From an uncultured Slackia sp. (GTDB lineage Bacteria; Actinomycetota; Coriobacteriia; Coriobacteriales; Eggerthellaceae): DNA of 8,976 nt. The notes beneath the pieces were generated by a model. It ran no database searches and had not been told where the DNA came from. It worked only from the letters and a program-made list of their open reading frames with translations. Location: NCBI GenBank assembly GCA_900555495.1, contig USLD01000044.1, positions 1-8,976 of the forward strand, given 5' to 3'. The translations under genes were made by a program, and so were the position numbers. Shown here one piece after another: positions 5,171 through 8,976 of the stretch. Each line of letters begins with the position of its first letter. Within the stretch, counting starts at the first letter, position 1.

Positions 5171-5809
5171 ATGGACATCAGCAACCAGATTAAAAAACGC
5201 CGCACCGACATGGGGCTTTCCCAGGAAGAGCTTGCCGAGCGCATCTACGTGTCGCGTCAAACCATCTCCAACTGGGAAACGGACAAAACGTATCCCGACA
5301 TCCAAAGCCTGCTGCTGCTCAGCGTCCTTTTCGACACGACGATCGACGCGCTCGTGAAAGGAGACCTGGAAATGATGGAGAAAACCGTGGCGTCGGCCGA
5401 TGCGAAAAAGATGCGCATCCTCGGAATCGGCATGTTCGTCCTGCTGGTGCTCATGATTCCGTTCGCTCTGGCAGGCACCGCATTGTGGGGACCTCTCGGA
5501 GTCCTGCTGGGACTGGCTCCGTGGGCCGCATCGATGGCGGTGGCCGTGGTGCTCGAGCGCATGAAAATCGAAAACGACGTGCAGACATATCGCGAGATAC
5601 TGGCATTCGCAAGGGGCGAAGCCGTCGATCGCTCGGCCCGCACGGATCGCACGATAACCCGCCAGAGGAAAATGAAGGCGGCTTACGGCGAAAAGCCGCT
5701 TTGGAAAGCGCTCGTGCGCGGATTGGGGATCGGCATCGTAGCCGTCGCCCTCGGCGCGATCGCGGGCTATGCCAGCGCGATGCTGTTCGACATCGCCCTG
5801 CCGCTCTAG
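5171..5809 (+). CDS. XRE-type regulator with C-terminal membrane domain
   Basis: A 212-residue protein. Residues 1-62 are a Cro/C1-type helix-turn-helix: IKKRRTDMGLSQEELAERIYVSRQTISNWE, with SRQTISNWETDKTYPD (28-43) as recognition helix and following turn. A short linker (63-80) leads to a hydrophobic segment at 82-103 and another at 105-127. A charged stretch (129-178) follows, then a third segment at 181-207. With the HTH inside the cell, the three helices would tether the regulator to the membrane, so it probably senses an envelope or small-molecule signal, or partners with a membrane protein (inference). The start ATG 5171 has GAAAGGA 5 nt upstream. No co-transcribed partner gene is present, which is unusual because such regulators often sit next to a transporter. 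The upstream repeats suggest autoregulation. Confidence 0.9.
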   Translation: MDISNQIKKRRTDMGLSQEELAERIYVSRQTISNWETDKTYPDIQSLLLLSVLFDTTIDALVKGDLEMMEKTVASADAKKMRILGIGMFVLLVLMIPFALAGTALWGPLGVLLGLAPWAASMAVAVVLERMKIENDVQTYREILAFARGEAVDRSARTDRTITRQRKMKAAYGEKPLWKALVRGLGIGIVAVALGAIAGYASAMLFDIALPL

Positions 5810-5837
5810 CAGGCGACGCTCCGCCGTAGATTCGCGA

Positions 5838-5854
5838 GAAAAGCGAAGCTTTTC
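5838..5854. terminator. Small hairpin downstream of the XRE gene
   Basis: GAAAAGC (5838-5844) pairs with GCTTTTC (5848-5854) over a GAA loop. It is 29 nt after the XRE stop and may be a first terminator or a stabilising 3' hairpin ahead of the stronger one at 5882-5911. Confidence 0.4.
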
Positions 5855-5881
5855 GCAACTTCCGATTTTCGCATACCACGA

Positions 5882-5911
5882 AAGAAGGAGCCGACATGCC
5901 GGCTCCTTCTT
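5882..5911. terminator. Bidirectional terminator between XRE gene and hypB
   Basis: A perfect 12-bp stem, AAGAAGGAGCCG (5882-5893) with CGGCTCCTTCTT (5900-5911), closes a 6-nt loop. On the plus strand the 3' arm ends CTTCTTGGTTCGTTC. It lies 21 nt past the hypB stop and 73 nt past the XRE stop and is usable in both directions. Confidence 0.8.
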
Positions 5912-5931
5912 GGTTCGTTCTACGTTATGCG

Positions 5932-6588
5932 TTATGCGCGGAACGCCTCGATCTTCGCGCGCAGCCAATCGGCCCATTCGTCGACGCCCGCGCCCTTGGT
6001 GGCGGAAATCGGGAAAATCGGAGCCGCAGGGTTGAGTTGCGTAACCGCGTCACGGAACGCCTGCTCGTCGAAGTTGAACACCTCCATGGTGTCCACCTTA
6101 TTCAGGATGATGGCCTCGGACGCCTGGAAGACGCCGGGGTACTTGAGCGGCTTGTCATCGCCTTCGGGCACCGACAAGATCATGACCTTGGCGCCCTCGC
6201 CCAGATCGAAATCGGTCGGGCATACCAGATTGCCCACGTTCTCGACGATGATCAGGTCGAGGTTGTCCAAATCGAGCGCTTCCACGGCACGACGAATCAT
6301 GTCGCTTTCCAGATGACACGCGCCGCCCGTGTTGATCTGCACGGCGGCAATGCCCTGCGCGCTGATGCGGGCCGCGTCGACGTTGCTGGCGATATCGCCC
6401 TCGATGACGGCGATGTTGTACTCGTCGCGCAGCGCTTCGATCGTAGCCAGAATGGTAGACGTCTTGCCCGAACCAGGGCTCGCCAAAAGGTCGAGAACGA
6501 ACACGCCCTTCTCTTTGAACAACGCGCGGTTATCGGCCGCAAGACGGTCGTTCTTGTCGAGAATCGGCTGTTTCATATCTATTTTCAT
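5932..6588 (-). CDS. hypB: Hydrogenase nickel incorporation GTPase HypB
   Basis: A 218-residue SIMIBI-class GTPase that works with HypA to insert nickel into [NiFe]-hydrogenase (in some bacteria also urease). Seen: Walker A ASPGSGKTS (36-44); IEGDIAS (62-68); the metal-binding GGACHLESDMI with C91 and H92; ENVGNLVCP with C123, which completes the inter-subunit nickel/zinc site at the dimer face; the switch/Walker B-like DLIIVEN (111-117); and the guanine-specificity motif NKVD (163-166). The N-terminal CxxCGC high-affinity nickel motif and the His-rich stretch found in some HypB proteins are absent. The start is ATG 6588, with GAAAGGA (6600-6594) 5 nt upstream; an in-frame ATG at 6621 lacks a ribosome binding site. 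It is the second gene of the hypAB unit, 73 nt after hypA, and ends before a strong terminator. Confidence 0.96.
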   Translation of the reverse strand: MKIDMKQPILDKNDRLAADNRALFKEKGVFVLDLLASPGSGKTSTILATIEALRDEYNIAVIEGDIASNVDAARISAQGIAAVQINTGGACHLESDMIRRAVEALDLDNLDLIIVENVGNLVCPTDFDLGEGAKVMILSVPEGDDKPLKYPGVFQASEAIILNKVDTMEVFNFDEQAFRDAVTQLNPAAPIFPISATKGAGVDEWADWLRAKIEAFRA

Positions 6589-6661
6589 GACATTCCTTTC
6601 GTCAATACGAACAAGACTCATTCACAAGGCCGGCGAACCGGGCGAAAAAAGGGCGCGAACG

Positions 6662-7060
6662 CTAAGACGCTTCACCCTGAGATTCGTCGGAGGGGCCGTC
6701 GTCGACGTTGTCATCGGGCAGGTCCACCTCGATGCTGTCGATACGAAGCTCTTTGCCCGATATCAGTTCGCCGAACCCACCGCATTCGGGACACGACACG
6801 TGGAAACGGTCATGTTCGTAAATCGTTCCGCATTCCGTGCAGCGGCTGCGCGGCTCCACCATGGTTATCTCGAGCTGGGCGCCTTCGTAGAGCGGGTCTC
6901 GGTCGGTCAGCGCCTCGAACGCGAACTGCAACGCATCCTCGATGGCCTCCGTCATGCGCCCCACCGAAAGGGACACCTTGAGCACCTTCAGCGCGCCGTT
7001 CGCCTGGGCGGCCTGCGTCACGCTGTCTACGACGCCCGTCATGATTCCCAGTTCGTGCAT
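6662..7060 (-). CDS. hypA: Hydrogenase maturation nickel metallochaperone HypA
   Basis: A 132-residue cytosolic nickel chaperone partnering HypB. The N-terminal MHELGIM provides the invariant H2 (with the N-terminal amine) as nickel ligand. Two CxxC pairs, C74/C77 (RCTECGTIY) and C90/C93 (SCPECGGFG), form the structural zinc site. The core IEDALQFAFEAL and GAQLEITMVEP match the family. The C-terminal 20 residues after ELRIDSIEVDL are an extra acidic tail (DDNVDDGPSDESQGEAS), longer than in typical 113-118-residue HypA. The start ATG 7060 is fixed by MHE and by GAAAGGA (7072-7066) 5 nt upstream; the frame extends to 7174 without support. It is the first gene of the hypAB unit. No hydrogenase structural gene is in view. 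Confidence 0.95.
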   Translation of the reverse strand: MHELGIMTGVVDSVTQAAQANGALKVLKVSLSVGRMTEAIEDALQFAFEALTDRDPLYEGAQLEITMVEPRSRCTECGTIYEHDRFHVSCPECGGFGELISGKELRIDSIEVDLPDDNVDDGPSDESQGEAS

Positions 7061-7089
7061 ACCATTCCTTTCGCGCGGCCCCGCCTCGA

Positions 7090-7110
7090 GGCCTTCATAT
7101 TCCAAAGGCC
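7090..7110. repeat. 6-bp inverted repeat in the hypA upstream region
   Basis: GGCCTT (7090-7095) and AAGGCC (7105-7110), separated by 9 nt, lie about 18 nt upstream of the hypA ribosome binding site. It could be a leader hairpin or a chance palindrome. A further TTGCGC/GCGCAA pair lies at 7146-7151 and 7169-7174. Confidence 0.3.
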
Positions 7111-7210
7111 ATCCTAGCGCAGAATTGCCGGTGCTGCGGGTCCTTTTGCGCTTTCGAGTCGAATATCCGCGCAACGGGCGCGAGGAAAACGCAAAGCCCT
7201 TCGCACACGG

Positions 7211-7242
7211 CGGCGATCGCCCTCAATGAAACCGGCGATCGC
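7211..7242. repeat. Tandem CGGCGATCGC repeats upstream of hypA
   Basis: The 10-mer CGGCGATCGC occurs at 7211-7220 and 7233-7242, a 22-bp period, i.e. about two DNA turns. Each copy contains the perfect palindrome GCGATCGC (7213-7220, 7235-7242). The pair lies 150-180 nt upstream of hypA in the 253-nt gap that separates it from the SLH gene. It may be a regulator binding site for hypAB; no known operator is recognised, and I could not identify a good hypA promoter. Confidence 0.4.
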
Positions 7243-7272
7243 GTCGAAACGAAAGCGTCCCGAACACAAAGA

Positions 7273-7300
7273 AACGGACCCTGGAAAAACAGGGTCCGTT
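7273..7300 (-). terminator. Terminator of the SLH-domain protein gene
   Basis: A perfect 11-bp stem, AACGGACCCTG with CAGGGTCCGTT (7273-7283 and 7290-7300), closes a 6-nt loop. On the minus strand it is followed by TCTTTGTG. It lies 13 nt after the stop of the SLH gene and separates it from hypA. Confidence 0.85.
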
Positions 7301-7313
7301 CGATAGGCATCGC

Positions 7314-8975
7314 TTAAATCCGGGGCTGCTCTCCTTCGATGCCGCAAGACTCGCAGAAGCGCTCCAACATGGTTGCCGCCTGAGCGCGCGTCACCGCATC
7401 GCCCGGCGCCAGCAGGCCCGAATCGCCCACGCCGCGCAAAATGCCGCTTTCGACGGCCCACGACACCGCGTCGGCAGACCAGTCGCTCACCTCGGCGGCG
7501 TCGGAAAAGTCCGCAAGATCCGTGCGCGCCGAAGCGTCGGCCCCCCGAGCCTGCGCGAAGCGATACAGGAACACGGCCATCTGCTCGCGCGTCACGGAAT
7601 CGTCGGGAGCGAACACGCCCGTATCGCCGTAGCCTTCGACGATGCCGTTCGCGACGCCCCACGATACGACGCTTTCGCACCACATGCCTGCAGGCACATC
7701 GGAAAATCCCGCGATGCGCACGGCGGCGGGGTCTTCGCCCGCGATACGCGCGATCATCGCCACGGCTTGAGCGCGCGTGGTTGAGCTGCCGGGCTCCATC
7801 AAGCCCGTTGCGCCGACGCCGCGCAAAACGCCGCGGTCGACCGCCCAATCGACGGCATCGTGATACCACGCATCGTCTTCCACGTCGGCGAAAGCGGCCG
7901 ACGGGCATCCCAGACCGTCATCGCAGCCGAAGTCGACATCGACGATTGCGCCGCCTGCGGGCATTGCGAAGCGGAACGTGCCGTCTGCGTTGCGCAGGAC
8001 CTCCACGGGAACGCCGTCGGCAGAAGCCACCATGAAGCCTTCGACCTCTTTACCCTCATCGGGCGTCATCGATACCGTTACCGTCTCACCTTCTTCTGCC
8101 CGCATCGGATACGCAGACACGCTTCCGTCTTCTTCGTCGAGCAGGCTCACGCTACACAGGTCGAACGTCTCGGGAATGAGCTTGCCGGGCACTACGGTAT
8201 CGCCGCGAGCCTGCCAGAACGACCCGTCGACCATGCACGCACTGTTCAACTCGATAGCAAGCCGCTCGAGGGTCATATCTCCCTGCCATTCCCCCATGCC
8301 ATGCGCGTCGAGGCGATATAGATTTCCATATTTCTTGTAGTAGCACGACTTGAACCAGCTGTTCGCCGACCTGCCGATCATATGCGCGTCGGAGCGATTC
8401 TGCGAGCTATCCGTCAGCGTTGAAACAAAACCGTCGTTGAAGCATCCGAGGATGACTCTGTTCGATTCGGAACCCGAGATGCCGCTGGCATAGAGCTCTG
8501 CTCGTACATCGCCGCCGTTATAGCAAGACATCGGTCCGTCGCTAGAATCCGACATGGCCACGATACCGCCTGCGCAGATTCCAGCCTGCACAGATCCGGC
8601 ATTCGCACAACAAAGAATGACATCCATGCGTCCCGCAATACCGCCGGCATAATACATGCCCTTGATATCGGCGAAGTTCGAGCACATATAAGCCGACGTG
8701 CCCTTGGCTTCGCCCACGATGCCCCCGACCCTTGCGCCGGAAATCGAGCCCGAAAGAACCTCGACCCCCTCGATAGCGCAACTGTTCGTAATCATGTTGG
8801 AAGACAGCTTTTTCCACTCGATGGAACCCGCCAACGCGCCGGCAAAATACGGCCTGGCTTCTCCGCCGATATTCACGTTCTCGAATTTCAGATTTTTGAG
8901 AGACACCTTATCGCCCGCCACGTAGCCGAATAGACCCGCAACGTCGAGGCTGCCGGAACAAGAAAGGTTGCGTAT
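7314..8975 (-). CDS. Secreted surface protein: GLUG-like repeats, InlB-B-like repeat, three SLH domains (N-terminus outside window)
   Basis: The frame is open to the right edge, giving the last 553 residues; a GTG at 8921 is internal, not the start. Residues 1-215 are GLUG-like beta-helix repeats: GG/AG-I-x-G turns (GGIVG, AGGIAG, AGGIVA, ASGISG) alternating with a C-x-N-x-x-x-V/I unit at C98, C123, C151 and C178, spaced 25-28 residues. Residues 275-349 are a divergent InlB-B/Flg_new-type repeat (AEEGETVTVSMTPDEGKE to FAMPAGGAIVDVDF). Three SLH domains follow at about 362-413, 423-478 and 489-543, with TTRAQ, VTREQ and VTRAQ in the place of the family's TRAE motif. SLH domains normally hold proteins on the cell-wall secondary polymer, so the repeats should face outward, perhaps as an adhesin (inference). 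The signal peptide is not visible. The fragment has 16 cysteines. It is separately terminated. Confidence 0.93.
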   Translation of the reverse strand: MRNLSCSGSLDVAGLFGYVAGDKVSLKNLKFENVNIGGEARPYFAGALAGSIEWKKLSSNMITNSCAIEGVEVLSGSISGARVGGIVGEAKGTSAYMCSNFADIKGMYYAGGIAGRMDVILCCANAGSVQAGICAGGIVAMSDSSDGPMSCYNGGDVRAELYASGISGSESNRVILGCFNDGFVSTLTDSSQNRSDAHMIGRSANSWFKSCYYKKYGNLYRLDAHGMGEWQGDMTLERLAIELNSACMVDGSFWQARGDTVVPGKLIPETFDLCSVSLLDEEDGSVSAYPMRAEEGETVTVSMTPDEGKEVEGFMVASADGVPVEVLRNADGTFRFAMPAGGAIVDVDFGCDDGLGCPSAAFADVEDDAWYHDAVDWAVDRGVLRGVGATGLMEPGSSTTRAQAVAMIARIAGEDPAAVRIAGFSDVPAGMWCESVVSWGVANGIVEGYGDTGVFAPDDSVTREQMAVFLYRFAQARGADASARTDLADFSDAAEVSDWSADAVSWAVESGILRGVGDSGLLAPGDAVTRAQAATMLERFCESCGIEGEQPRI

Positions 8976-8976
8976 G

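Noticed and set aside
5009..5977. A 322-codon minus-strand open frame opposite the XRE regulator.
   Set aside because: Its composition is typical of an antisense shadow, it runs through two terminators and the XRE promoter, and it shows no domain.
6589..6621. An upstream in-frame ATG (6621) that would lengthen HypB by 11 residues.
   Set aside because: There is no ribosome binding site before it. The GAAAGGA at 6600-6594 is placed for ATG 6588, and the extra residues resemble no HypB metal-binding N-terminus.
7114..7908. A 264-codon minus-strand open frame overlapping the SLH domains.
   Set aside because: It is an Arg-rich out-of-frame reading of the SLH gene, whose true frame contains three recognisable SLH domains.

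Overview
The window looks like chromosomal DNA from a high-GC, Gram-positive, probably anaerobic actinobacterium. The best guess is Coriobacteriia/Eggerthellaceae. The grounds are strongly G/C-biased third codon positions, a very uniform ribosome binding site (GAAAGGA, 4-6 nt before the start) ahead of nearly every gene, a LuxR-type C-terminal domain of the sort that is abundant in this family, hypA/hypB, and a three-SLH cell-surface protein. This placement is inference; no marker gene such as rRNA is present.

Layout from left to right. (1) The C-terminal 100 residues of a LuxR-family regulator run rightward off the left edge (3-305). A bidirectional hairpin terminator follows. (2) A leftward block reads, in its own direction: a PLP-dependent class I aminotransferase (3119-1959) with its own terminator; then proX, a YbaK-type prolyl-tRNA editing hydrolase (1752-1246); then nadE, NAD+ synthase (1178-372). 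proX and nadE are only 67 nt apart and probably form an operon. (3) A rightward gene (3353-4225) encodes an unrecognised two-helix membrane protein with a large helical cytosolic part. It converges on (4) a leftward isochorismatase/nicotinamidase-like cysteine hydrolase (4902-4309). (5) A rightward membrane-anchored XRE-type regulator (5171-5809) has an unusually clear promoter, flanked by an 8-bp inverted repeat. It converges on (6) the leftward hypA-hypB pair (7060-6662 and 6588-5932), nickel chaperone genes for [NiFe]-hydrogenase or another nickel enzyme. (7) The right edge holds the C-terminal 553 residues of a large leftward secreted protein made of GLUG-like beta-helix repeats, one InlB-B-like repeat and three SLH cell-wall-anchoring domains.

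Most genes are short, separately terminated units. The functional threads are NAD metabolism (nadE, and possibly the nicotinamidase-like hydrolase), translation quality control (proX), nickel enzyme maturation (hypAB) and the cell surface (SLH protein). I see no rRNA, tRNA, CRISPR array, insertion sequence, phage gene or defence system. No gap between genes exceeds 300 nt; the four largest are 1753-1958, 3120-3352, 4903-5170 and 7061-7313, and their contents are described under promoters, repeats and terminators. I do not see a convincing new multi-gene system. The most worthwhile unknowns are the orphan membrane protein, the membrane-tethered XRE regulator with its operator-like repeats, the tandem GCGATCGC sites upstream of hypA, and the SLH surface protein.
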